Positions 8,556 through 14,306 of a stretch of DNA of 25,131 bases are shown piece by piece; the first letter of the stretch is position 1; each line of letters starts with the position of its first letter. Position numbers and translations under genes: made by a program. Source of the DNA: JALEVB01 sp022768265 (GTDB taxonomy: Bacteria; Bacillota_I; Bacilli_A; Erysipelotrichales; Erysipelotrichaceae); the NCBI GenBank assembly GCA_034168985.1, contig JAXFJE010000013.1, positions 1 through 25,131 on the forward strand. Direction: 5' to 3'. The notes under the pieces are model-generated. The model did no database searches. It was not told where the DNA came from and was given only the letters and a program-made list of their open reading frames with translations.

Positions 8556-8585
8556 TTTACATAAAATTATGTAAATTTTCATTTT
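8556..8585 (+). terminator. Weak AT-rich terminator after the zinc-ribbon gene
   Basis: TTTACATAA (8556-8564) and TTATGTAAA (8567-8575) are a perfect 9-bp inverted repeat followed by TTTTCATTTTT. The stem is AT-rich and the perfect loop is only two bases, so termination may be partial. It separates the ThrE transcript from the T-box promoter just downstream. Confidence 0.45.
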
Positions 8586-8589
8586 TGTG

Positions 8590-8617
8590 TTGACATATCT
8601 TTTCATCGTGATATTAT
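8590..8617 (+). promoter_or_regulatory. Promoter of the T-box leader and ABC transporter
   Basis: A perfect TTGACA (8590-8595) is followed after 16 bases by TATTAT (8612-8617). The start near 8625 is consistent with the 5' edge of the T-box leader. Confidence 0.65.
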
Positions 8618-8624
8618 ATTAGCA

Positions 8625-8884
8625 AGATATACTTGCGAAGAAGAGAAATAGTAAATAAAGTTAACGTTTGTAGAGAGTCTTTGGTCGGTGAAAAAAGATA
8701 ACAAGACTTTATTGAACACATCTTGGAGCAATTCATTCGAACTAATAGTAGAGTGAATCGGGGGCGCCCGTTATCGCGCTAGGGTATGATAGTACCCGAT
8801 GAGGTTTGACTTGTGAAGGTCAAACGAAAAAAGGTGGAACCACGAAGTAACTCTCGTCCTTTTATGGATGAGAGTTTTATTTTT
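8625..8884 (+). promoter_or_regulatory. T-box riboswitch, apparent specifier CAC (His)
   Basis: A complete T-box leader that senses uncharged tRNA and prevents termination. Stem I shows the distal-loop features TAGAGAGTC (8671-8679) and GGTCGGTGAAA (8683-8693). Its 3' side, GAA-CAC-ATCTTGGAGC, matches the usual GAA-specifier-A(C/T)CTTTGAGC pattern and places the specifier CAC at 8717-8719. The CGGGGGCGCCCGTTA block (stem II A/B region) and a stem III (GTTTGAC/GTCAAAC) follow. The T-box core AAGGTGGAACCACG is at 8831-8844. The terminator stem is ACTCTCGTCC (8850-8859) with GGATGAGAGT (8866-8875), then a T-run. A His specifier fits a histidine or basic amino-acid transporter downstream. ACA (Thr) or AAC (Asn) would require a one-base shift in alignment and are less likely. 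Confidence 0.9.
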
Positions 8885-8919
8885 ATCCTTCAATAGTATA
8901 TCTAGAAGGAGAAAAAATC

Positions 8920-9690
8920 ATGCTTAAAAAATTATTACTATCTTTAGCAGCCTTATTAATTTTAAATGGTTGCACAGCCAACAACACTAACACTATCAAA
9001 ACTTTAGAAGATAAGGTTTTAACGATAGGTTTAGATGACACTTTTGCTCCAATGGGATTTATCGATGATAATGGCGATTTAGTTGGCTTTGACATCGATC
9101 TGGCTAAGGAAACTGCTAAGATCTTAAATGTTGATGTCGAATTCATCGGAATTGATTGGTCAATGAAAGAAACTGAATTAGAAACCGGTAATATTGATTG
9201 TATCTGGAATGGTTTTTCAATCAGTGAAGAGCGAAAGAGGCAAATTCTTTTTTCTGATCCATATCTAGAAAACCGACAAATCATAATCACGCTTGCTGAT
9301 TCATCGATCAAATCTAAAAACGATCTTCAAGGAAAAGTTGTATCTGTCCAAAAGGAATCAAGTGCTTTACAAGCTGTTAGCAGTGAAGAAAATATTTTAT
9401 CTTCTTTAAAACAACTTGTTGAATTTGACACTAACATCGATTGCTTTATCGATCTAGAAGCTGAAAGATCCGATGCTATCGTTGTTGATGAGGTGTTAGC
9501 TCGTTATGTCATGAAACAACGTGGAGAAGAACGATACAAAGTATTAGATGATAATTTTGGAACTGAAGATTACGCTATTGGTTTTCGCCTAAACGATGAT
9601 GAAACAGTAAACAAAGTTAATGATGCACTAAAACAAATGATTGATGATGGTACCTATGATTCCATTTACAAGAAATGGTTTGCCCAATGA
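8920..9690 (+). CDS. Amino-acid ABC transporter substrate-binding lipoprotein
   Basis: A 256-residue solute-binding protein of the polar amino-acid family. Residues 1-18 are a signal peptide with lipobox LNGC, anchoring the protein by Cys18. The mature part has the usual blocks: LTIGLDDTFAPMGFIDDNGDLVGFDIDLAKE, then FSISEERKRQILFSDPY, ending in GTYDSIYKKWF. It binds the amino acid outside the cell and hands it to the permease encoded next. The T-box upstream suggests histidine, although the fold alone would also allow arginine, lysine, glutamine or cystine. AGAAGGAG precedes the start. Its stop overlaps the likely permease start. Confidence 0.93.
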   Translation: MLKKLLLSLAALLILNGCTANNTNTIKTLEDKVLTIGLDDTFAPMGFIDDNGDLVGFDIDLAKETAKILNVDVEFIGIDWSMKETELETGNIDCIWNGFSISEERKRQILFSDPYLENRQIIITLADSSIKSKNDLQGKVVSVQKESSALQAVSSEENILSSLKQLVEFDTNIDCFIDLEAERSDAIVVDEVLARYVMKQRGEERYKVLDDNFGTEDYAIGFRLNDDETVNKVNDALKQMIDDGTYDSIYKKWFAQ

Positions 9691-10340
9691 TTTCTTCAAT
9701 TACAAAAATGTTGCCAAATTTGCTGCAAGGCACGCAAATGACCTTGTTAGTATTTACGATCACATTGATCTTATCTTTAATTTTATCTTTGATATTATCC
9801 TTTATTCGACAATTTATCACCCAAAAACTAGATGTGTTATTTGATATTTTTATTTTTATCGAAAGAGGTACACCATTACTATTACAGCTAATGTTTATAT
9901 ATTTTGGATTACCTTTCATAGGATTAAAGATCGATCGCTTTCCCGCTATCATCATCGCTTTTGTTTTAAATTATGCAGCATACTTCATGGAAATTTTTCG
10001 CGGAGGAATTGAAAGTGTTGATAAAGGCCAGACGGAAGCATCATATACCCTTGGATTTTCATCTTCCTTTACCTTTAATAGAATTATCTTACCTCAAGCA
10101 ATAAAAAATTGTTTTCCTAGCATTGCCAATGAAATACTTTCTTTAATTAAAGATACTTCTTTGATCAGTGTATTAGGAGCGACCGAATTATTAAAAGCTG
10201 GTAGAGGTCTAGCAAATAACTATGCTTCTGCCATTCCTTTTATTTTCGTAGGTATTATTTATCTTATCATTATCGCCATCGCTACATTGATATTACATAA
10301 AATAGAAAAGGTTATTAATTATGAACAAATTGATCGTTAA
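9687..10340 (+). CDS. Amino-acid ABC transporter permease
   Basis: A 217-residue polytopic membrane protein of the His/Glu/Gln/Arg permease family. It has about five hydrophobic segments and the EAA loop EASYTLGFSSSFTFNRIILPQA, which docks on the ATPase. LLQGTQMTLLVF near the N-terminus and the ERGTPLLLQLMFIYFGLP segment are also typical. I prefer ATG 9687, which overlaps the TGA of the binding-protein gene (ATGA), over ATG 9675; no strong ribosome binding site precedes it, so translational coupling is likely. Its end overlaps the ATPase gene by 20 bases. A single permease gene implies a homodimer. Confidence 0.92.
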   Translation: MISSITKMLPNLLQGTQMTLLVFTITLILSLILSLILSFIRQFITQKLDVLFDIFIFIERGTPLLLQLMFIYFGLPFIGLKIDRFPAIIIAFVLNYAAYFMEIFRGGIESVDKGQTEASYTLGFSSSFTFNRIILPQAIKNCFPSIANEILSLIKDTSLISVLGATELLKAGRGLANNYASAIPFIFVGIIYLIIIAIATLILHKIEKVINYEQIDR

Positions 10341-10974
10341 AAATATAAATAAATCTTTTAAAGAAAATAATGTCATTAATAATTTTTCCATGATAGTTAA
10401 TGCTGGAGACATCGTTTGTATCATGGGAAAAAGCGGCATTGGTAAAACAACAATTTTACGCTGCATCAATAATCTAGAAAAAGTTGATAGTGGATCTATA
10501 TCTATCAATGATAACTTCTTGGTCAATGATGGCATTTATGTTTCTAGCAAACAACAAATGAAATATCAGCTTAGCTGCGGTCTAGTCTTTCAAAATCATA
10601 ATCTTTTTCCTCATCTTAATATTTTAGAAAATTGTGCTTTAGCGCTACGTTATCATGGCTATTATAATAAAAAAGATATAAATACAATTATATTACAAGC
10701 CCTTAAAAATTTATCTATTGAAGATAAAAGCCAACAATATCCCTTTCAATTGTCTGGTGGTCAAAAACAACGTGTAGCTATCGCCCGCTCTATTCTTTTA
10801 AACCCTGCTTTCATTTGCTTTGATGAACCAACAAGTGCTCTAGATAAAGATACGACCAATGATGTTAAAGCAATTATCAAACATCTTGCAACAATGAATA
10901 TGGGGATAGTCATCGTCACACATGATGAAGAATTTGCTAAAGATATCAGCACAAAGATCATAAGATTATCTTAA
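10321..10974 (+). CDS. Amino-acid ABC transporter ATP-binding protein
   Basis: A 217-residue ABC ATPase. The Walker A motif GKSGIGKTT is at residues 36-44, the Q-loop glutamine at 91 in VFQNHNLFPH, the signature LSGGQKQR at 144-151, Walker B FICFDEP with Glu169, and the switch histidine at 201 (VTHDEE). It powers the transporter formed by the two preceding genes. It is shorter than the usual roughly 240 residues for this subfamily, mainly at the C-terminus, but every catalytic motif is present. AAAGG lies 9 bases before the ATG, inside the permease gene. Confidence 0.95.
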   Translation: MNKLIVKNINKSFKENNVINNFSMIVNAGDIVCIMGKSGIGKTTILRCINNLEKVDSGSISINDNFLVNDGIYVSSKQQMKYQLSCGLVFQNHNLFPHLNILENCALALRYHGYYNKKDINTIILQALKNLSIEDKSQQYPFQLSGGQKQRVAIARSILLNPAFICFDEPTSALDKDTTNDVKAIIKHLATMNMGIVIVTHDEEFAKDISTKIIRLS

Positions 10975-10988
10975 ACATATGCCTTATT

Positions 10989-11045
10989 AAAAAGCTATGA
11001 CAAGGTGATAAAATTTGTTCATCATCAATGTCATAGCTTTTTTTA
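10989..11045. terminator. Bidirectional terminator between convergent operons
   Basis: AAAGCTATGACA (10991-11002) and TGTCATAGCTTT (11029-11040) form a perfect 12-bp stem, with T-rich tails on both strands. It serves the ABC transporter on the plus strand and the MarR operon on the minus strand. It touches the stop of the 11043-11594 gene. Confidence 0.85.
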
Positions 11046-11594
11046 TTTAATTCTTTTATATATTATAGGACTATCAAATCCAAAAGTTTTCTTACCATTA
11101 ACTTCCATTGATTCATCTACTTCTAAAAAATCTTTGCTGAAGCGTTCAAATAAAGTAAATTTTAATACAGGACTAAACATGCTTACACTACCACCTTCCC
11201 ACACATCATCTTTTAAATGATATATAGCAGGAGTAAATTTACTTGATAATTTTAGACTATTATAATCAACAGTTTTCATCTTAGCATAGGTAAAACTATT
11301 TTTATCATAGCCTTCAGGAATTTCATAAGAAGTTAATTTTACGCTATCATCTTCTAAAGTAAACAAGAATAAATGTGGAGTAGCATGCGTATTATCATCT
11401 GAAGTGTAGTAACTTTCTTCAACCATGAAATAGCCATCAAAATCAACTGGTAAATTTATGATTTTATCATTACAGATCGTATTTACATGTTTAGCAAATG
11501 GATATTTAACACCTTTATTCTTCATTTCAGCAAATTGTTCACTATTATCAAATTCTCCTGTTAATATTCCCATAAATTCATTTAATCTATTCAT
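11043..11594 (-). CDS. Hypothetical protein, possibly CpcT/CpeT-like fold
   Basis: A 183-residue soluble protein with no signal peptide or membrane segment. The opening LNEFMGILTGEFDNSEQF and the later FMVEESYY resemble the start of CpcT/CpeT-type proteins (GxFsNxxQ, then an E-Q/E-S-Y strand). In cyanobacteria these attach bilins, but related proteins of unknown role occur elsewhere. The resemblance is weak and read by eye, so I do not assign a function. It is the last gene of the MarR operon, 10 bases behind a small membrane protein gene, with AGGAG upstream. Control by the MarR protein is likely from the layout. Confidence 0.6.
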   Translation of the reverse strand: MNRLNEFMGILTGEFDNSEQFAEMKNKGVKYPFAKHVNTICNDKIINLPVDFDGYFMVEESYYTSDDNTHATPHLFLFTLEDDSVKLTSYEIPEGYDKNSFTYAKMKTVDYNSLKLSSKFTPAIYHLKDDVWEGGSVSMFSPVLKFTLFERFSKDFLEVDESMEVNGKKTFGFDSPIIYKRIK

Positions 11595-11604
11595 TTCTAA
11601 TCTC

Positions 11605-11934
11605 CTATCTAATCTTTAATTCTTTATCTTTGCTTATAAATAACCAAGTTATACCTGGTATGATCATCGAGCCAATAAATGCCATAATAATATATACTAA
11701 AGCATTGGTTTCACTTAAGCTATTGATCGTACTATATAAAAATGATAATCCATAACATGCACAAGTTAGATAAAAACCTTTAATTTCCTTTTTGATAAAT
11801 AAATCCCCTAATCCAATCATTCCTATCAACGCAAGACCAACACTGATCCATCTACTTTCTGTTATATTGATCGTCGTAGTAAATGCACTCAACACCAATG
11901 CACAAATGATCCATATCTTAGTTTTCTTTTCCAT
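11605..11934 (-). CDS. Small four-helix membrane protein
   Basis: A 109-residue protein made almost entirely of four hydrophobic stretches, near residues 7-22, 29-47, 53-69 and 77-101, ending in a charged tail (SKDKELKIR). I recognise no family. It lies 10 bases after the MarR gene, with AAAGGAGC overlapping that gap. MarR proteins often control a nearby transporter or membrane protein, which would fit, but four helices in 109 residues could equally be a membrane-stress or accessory protein. Confidence 0.75.
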   Translation of the reverse strand: MEKKTKIWIICALVLSAFTTTINITESRWISVGLALIGMIGLGDLFIKKEIKGFYLTCACYGLSFLYSTINSLSETNALVYIIMAFIGSMIIPGITWLFISKDKELKIR

Positions 11935-11944
11935 ATATGCTCCT

Positions 11945-12346
11945 TTATCTTACTTTTTTAAGCAATGACATTAATTGCTCTTTTTCTTCTTCATTTAAAG
12001 AAGATAATACTTTTTTATCCCATTCAACAAATAATTCCTTACTTGCTTGAAACACTTCTTCACCTTTTTGAGTTAATGTCAAAACATTAGCTCGGCGGTC
12101 TTTTTCATTTTTGGTTTGACTGATAAATCCGTTATCAATTAATTTATTTATAGTTCTATTCAAATGACCCGCATCTAATCTTAAGCCATTAGAAACATCA
12201 CTTGGTGAACACGCTTCTTTTTTACCTACAAAGATAATTACATATAGCTGTCCATAACTAATGCCCATTTCTTCTAAACGTTCACTACAGTATTTATTAA
12301 ATTGTTTACGTAATGTTGATATATAAAAAGCAAATGACTCTAACAT
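11945..12346 (-). CDS. MarR-family transcriptional regulator
   Basis: A 133-residue winged-helix regulator. The order is a dimerisation helix (residues about 3-27), then GISYGQLYVIIFVGKKEACSPSDVSNGLRLDAGHLNRTINKLIDNGFIS with the recognition helix at about 56-71, then the wing NEKDRRANVLTLTQKG with the conserved Asp-Arg-Arg, and a C-terminal dimerisation helix. It heads a three-gene operon. Two copies of a near-palindrome cover its own promoter, which strongly suggests autorepression released by an unknown ligand. Confidence 0.93.
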   Translation of the reverse strand: MLESFAFYISTLRKQFNKYCSERLEEMGISYGQLYVIIFVGKKEACSPSDVSNGLRLDAGHLNRTINKLIDNGFISQTKNEKDRRANVLTLTQKGEEVFQASKELFVEWDKKVLSSLNEEEKEQLMSLLKKVR

Positions 12347-12363
12347 AAATCCCTCCTATTTAT

Positions 12364-12405
12364 TTGACAAAGTCAAGTATAATCTTTTTGTTTGACTTTG
12401 TCAAG
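12364..12405 (-). promoter_or_regulatory. MarR operon promoter with two palindromic operators
   Basis: On the minus strand TTGACA (12404-12399), 17 bases, then TATACT (12381-12376) form a near-ideal promoter. TTGACAAAGTCAAG (12364-12377) and TTGACTTTGTCAAG (12392-12405) are each near-palindromic and are reverse complements of one another; one covers the -35 and the other the -10 and start side. A further TTGACTT lies at 12413-12419. Binding of MarR dimers here would block polymerase. Confidence 0.8.
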
Positions 12406-12433
12406 TAATTAATTGACTTGATACAATAATTAT

Positions 12434-12457
12434 CCACCAGCTAAGCTGGTGGTTTTT
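12434..12457 (+). terminator. Right-end hairpin of the IS200-type element, terminator-like on the plus strand
   Basis: CCACCAGC, loop TAA, GCTGGTGG (12434-12452), then TTTTT. It probably doubles as the transposase-binding hairpin of the right end. In that position it would stop plus-strand transcripts entering the element from the MarR side. Confidence 0.65.
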
Positions 12458-12522
12458 CATGTGCGGGCATATCCCTGCTCTCAAAGCCACGCTTTACAGC
12501 GTAATGTGGTCTGCGACTTGCA

Positions 12523-12993
12523 TTATTTCTTCTTACCCGTAAACGGATCCACTAATTCCAATTCTAATTGTTCCGCTATTTTGTCCTCCTTTAATTGATT
12601 TTGAATATATTCCTTTATCTTTTTTGTGTTTTTCCCTACAGTATCTACATAATATCCTCGACACCAAAATTCTCTGCTTCGATATTTATATCTTAAATTT
12701 GCCCATTTTTCATATATCATTTGACTACTCTTTCCCTTTAAATACCCCATAAATCCTGATACACTCATCTTCGGTGGTATCTCTATCAACATATGTATAT
12801 GGTCTACGCAAACCTCTGCTTCTATTATATTTACTCCCTTCCATTCACATAAATCTCTTAATATTTTTCCTATTTCTAGCCTCCTTGCATCATAGAATTC
12901 TTTTCTACGATATTTTGGGGCGAATACAACATGATACTTACAATTCCATTTCGTATGTGATAAACTATGTAGGTCATTAGTATATTGTGACAT
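12523..12993 (-). CDS. tnpA: IS200/IS605-family transposase TnpA (HUH Y1)
   Basis: A 156-residue single-strand DNA transposase, intact and of full family length. The HUH metal-binding pair is His65-Ile-His67 in VDHIHMLIEIPP, and the catalytic tyrosine is Tyr129 in KKIKEYIQNQ. These sit almost where IS608 TnpA has His64, His66 and Tyr127. N-terminal KYHVVFAPKYRRKEF and FWCRGYYVDTVG are typical of the family. The ribosome binding site AAGGAGG is very strong but is complementary to CCTCCTTG upstream in the leader. The stop codon lies inside a 10-base segment complementary to the leader. Confidence 0.96.
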   Translation of the reverse strand: MSQYTNDLHSLSHTKWNCKYHVVFAPKYRRKEFYDARRLEIGKILRDLCEWKGVNIIEAEVCVDHIHMLIEIPPKMSVSGFMGYLKGKSSQMIYEKWANLRYKYRSREFWCRGYYVDTVGKNTKKIKEYIQNQLKEDKIAEQLELELVDPFTGKKK

Positions 12994-13001
12994 TTTTTAT
13001 A

Positions 13002-13060
13002 CCTCCTTGTCATTTTCGTTGTAGTTAGCAGACCACATACGAAATTATAATGCAAGGAGG
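13002..13060 (-). promoter_or_regulatory. Leader hairpin that can sequester the tnpA ribosome binding site
   Basis: In the tnpA transcript CCTCCTTG (13060-13053) can pair perfectly with CAAGGAGG (13009-13002), which is the ribosome binding site. An inner 5-bp stem, CGAAA with TTTCG (13040-13044 with 13014-13018), would stabilise it. IS200 of Salmonella is known to keep its transposase low by such a leader structure, so this one likely acts the same way. Confidence 0.7.
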
Positions 13061-13099
13061 CTATTTTTTTCATTATCACTCCGCTAAAGCTTTCCCTAA

Positions 13100-13123
13100 C
13101 CCCTAGACTATCTAGGGGTTTTT
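13100..13123 (+). terminator. Left-end hairpin of the IS200-type element, terminator-like on the plus strand
   Basis: CCCCTAGA, loop CTA, TCTAGGGG (13100-13118), then TTTTT on the plus strand. On the opposite (tnpA) strand it is the left-end hairpin, 5 bases inside the inferred cleavage site. Confidence 0.65.
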
Positions 13124-13125
13124 GT

Positions 13126-13161
13126 AAACAAAAAACCATCTGCCTATTGCGACAGATGGTT
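13126..13161 (-). terminator. Terminator of the FMN-binding lipoprotein gene
   Basis: AACCATCTG (13134-13142) and CAGATGGTT (13153-13161) form a perfect 9-bp stem. On the minus strand it is followed by TTTTTTGTTT. The IS200-type element begins a few bases beyond, so its target word TTTAC is the tail of this terminator. Confidence 0.85.
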
Positions 13162-13173
13162 GAAAAATTCGAT

Positions 13174-14142
13174 TTATTTTTTTACTTTTGATAAAGCATC
13201 ATCGACAGCTTCCATGATAGCTTTACTTGAATATGTTGCTCCACTTGCAACATCTACGTCTGTTGATTGCGCAGCGATGATTGCATCAGGAATACTGCTA
13301 AATGCTGCATCAGAGACACCGGCAGTTTCTGAATGTGATAAGACATCGATCTTCGCGATCTTGTCGCCATCCATCGTTACCTTAACTTTAACTGTTCCTC
13401 CATAGCCTTCAGCTTCACCGATATATTCATTATCAGCTAGCGTTTCTTCTGCTGGAGCTGTTGTTTCTGGAGCAGCTGGAGCTTCTGCATAACCAAATTG
13501 AATGTTCAATAATTCTGCTGTTTTTTTCGCAACATCAGCGGTCAACCCACCACAACGATTACGGTTACGACTATCATCTGGTGCGATACCAGCTGTTTTT
13601 TGGAAGTTAGATAATGAATCAGCACAGTTTACTGAAGGCGCAACGGAAGTTGCTGGTAATTCTACTTCTGGTTGATAACTAGGAATTGGGGTCGATGTAT
13701 ACCATTTGAACAATTCTTTTTCAACTTTTTTAGCTGTATCACCATCACAAACCAAACCAATGAAAGCCACAGCTCCGCCTAAAGCACCACATAAGCTGCC
13801 AGCACCATATCCCCCAGCACCATTTCTAAACATATCAGCAGGAATAGCTGTATATGGGAAGCCAACTTTTTCTTTAGCTTGACTCAATAAAGCATTAAAA
13901 GCACCATAGCAACATCCACCTTCATAATAACTTTCATATGCAGCCTGTTCGATCTTTGTTAGATCTAATTCTGCATAGGGATATGGATGTTGAGGAATTT
14001 CTGGTACACATTCCTCAGAAGCAGCAGCTGTTTCATTTTGTTGTGTACAACCAGTCAACAATGCGCTTCCTAATAAAGCTGTACCACCAATTAAAATACC
14101 TGATTTTTTTAAGAACTCACGACGAGACTTATCTACTGACAT
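13174..14142 (-). CDS. Tat-exported lipoprotein: C_GCAxxG_C_C domain fused to FMN-binding domain
   Basis: A 322-residue exported protein. Residues 6-13 hold a twin-arginine signal (SRREFLKK), and LLTGC ends the signal, so Cys32 is probably lipidated after folding and Tat export. Residues about 60-220 match the C_GCAxxG_C_C family, with cysteines at 77, 78, 118 and 132, then NCADSL and RCGG. Such cysteines may hold a metal or Fe-S centre. An Ala/Pro/Thr/Glu-rich linker (about 221-236) leads to a C-terminal FMN-binding domain with DVASGATYSS; Thr303 is the residue that ApbE-type flavin transferase would link to FMN. The whole suggests extracytoplasmic electron transfer with an unknown partner. 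AAAGGAGAG precedes the start, and it is a single-gene transcript. Confidence 0.9.
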   Translation of the reverse strand: MSVDKSRREFLKKSGILIGGTALLGSALLTGCTQQNETAAASEECVPEIPQHPYPYAELDLTKIEQAAYESYYEGGCCYGAFNALLSQAKEKVGFPYTAIPADMFRNGAGGYGAGSLCGALGGAVAFIGLVCDGDTAKKVEKELFKWYTSTPIPSYQPEVELPATSVAPSVNCADSLSNFQKTAGIAPDDSRNRNRCGGLTADVAKKTAELLNIQFGYAEAPAAPETTAPAEETLADNEYIGEAEGYGGTVKVKVTMDGDKIAKIDVLSHSETAGVSDAAFSSIPDAIIAAQSTDVDVASGATYSSKAIMEAVDDALSKVKK

Positions 14143-14165
14143 AATTATTTCTCTCCTTTACCTTA

Positions 14166-14221
14166 AATAGGTCATCTTTGTAACTAACTTATACTATAGA
14201 CCTATTATCTCGTAATTTCAA
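14166..14221 (-). promoter_or_regulatory. Promoter of the FMN-binding lipoprotein with flanking inverted repeat
   Basis: TTGAAA (14221-14216), 17 bases, then TATAGT (14198-14193) on the minus strand is a good promoter. AATAGGTC (14166-14173) and GACCTATT (14199-14206) are perfect 8-bp inverted repeats, one in the -35/-10 spacer and one just after the start. They could be an operator whose half-sites bracket the -10. Confidence 0.6.
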
Positions 14222-14263
14222 GATTTTTGTGAATAATTTAACATAAGCGCTCACATTTTAGCT

Positions 14264-14297
14264 GAAAAAAAGACATTTATCACACGATAAATGCCTT
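14264..14297 (-). terminator. Terminator of the rpoBC transcript
   Basis: On the minus strand the 8-bp stem CATTTATC/GATAAATG (14274-14293, loop of four) is followed by a T-run (14270-14264). It starts about 10 bases after the rpoC stop. Confidence 0.88.
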
Positions 14298-14306
14298 TAA
14301 TGACTC

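Larger units (their letters stand above)
12418..13123 (-). mobile_element. IS200-type insertion sequence (IS200/IS605 family), about 706 bp
   Basis: The element carries one transposase gene and no tnpB. In tnpA orientation the left end has an 8-bp hairpin, CCCCTAGA/TCTAGGGG (13100-13118), preceded by TTTAC (13128-13124). The right end has an 8-bp hairpin, CCACCAGC/GCTGGTGG (12434-12452), followed by TCAA (12421-12418). In the well-studied IS608, cleavage occurs after TTAC at the left and TCAA at the right, so I place the ends after those words, at 13123 and 12418. There are no terminal inverted repeats or target duplications, as expected for HUH single-strand transposition. Read on the plus strand, both hairpins are followed by TTTTT and could stop antisense transcription. 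Confidence 0.8.

Noticed and set aside
8717..8720. Thr (ACA) specifier for the T-box
   Set aside because: It requires shifting the specifier one base from the usual GAA-xxx-A frame; kept only as an alternative because of the TGGA bulge.
8883..9311. Antisense frame over the binding-protein gene
   Set aside because: It overlaps a clear solute-binding protein and the T-box terminator region and has no family features.
9617..9955. Frames on both strands over the permease start
   Set aside because: The permease frame has the EAA loop and membrane segments; the others have no coherent features.
12418..12523. Possible guide RNA (omegaRNA-like) at the IS right end
   Set aside because: No tnpB is present. 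The hairpin and the leader-complementary blocks are better explained by transposase recognition or leader pairing.
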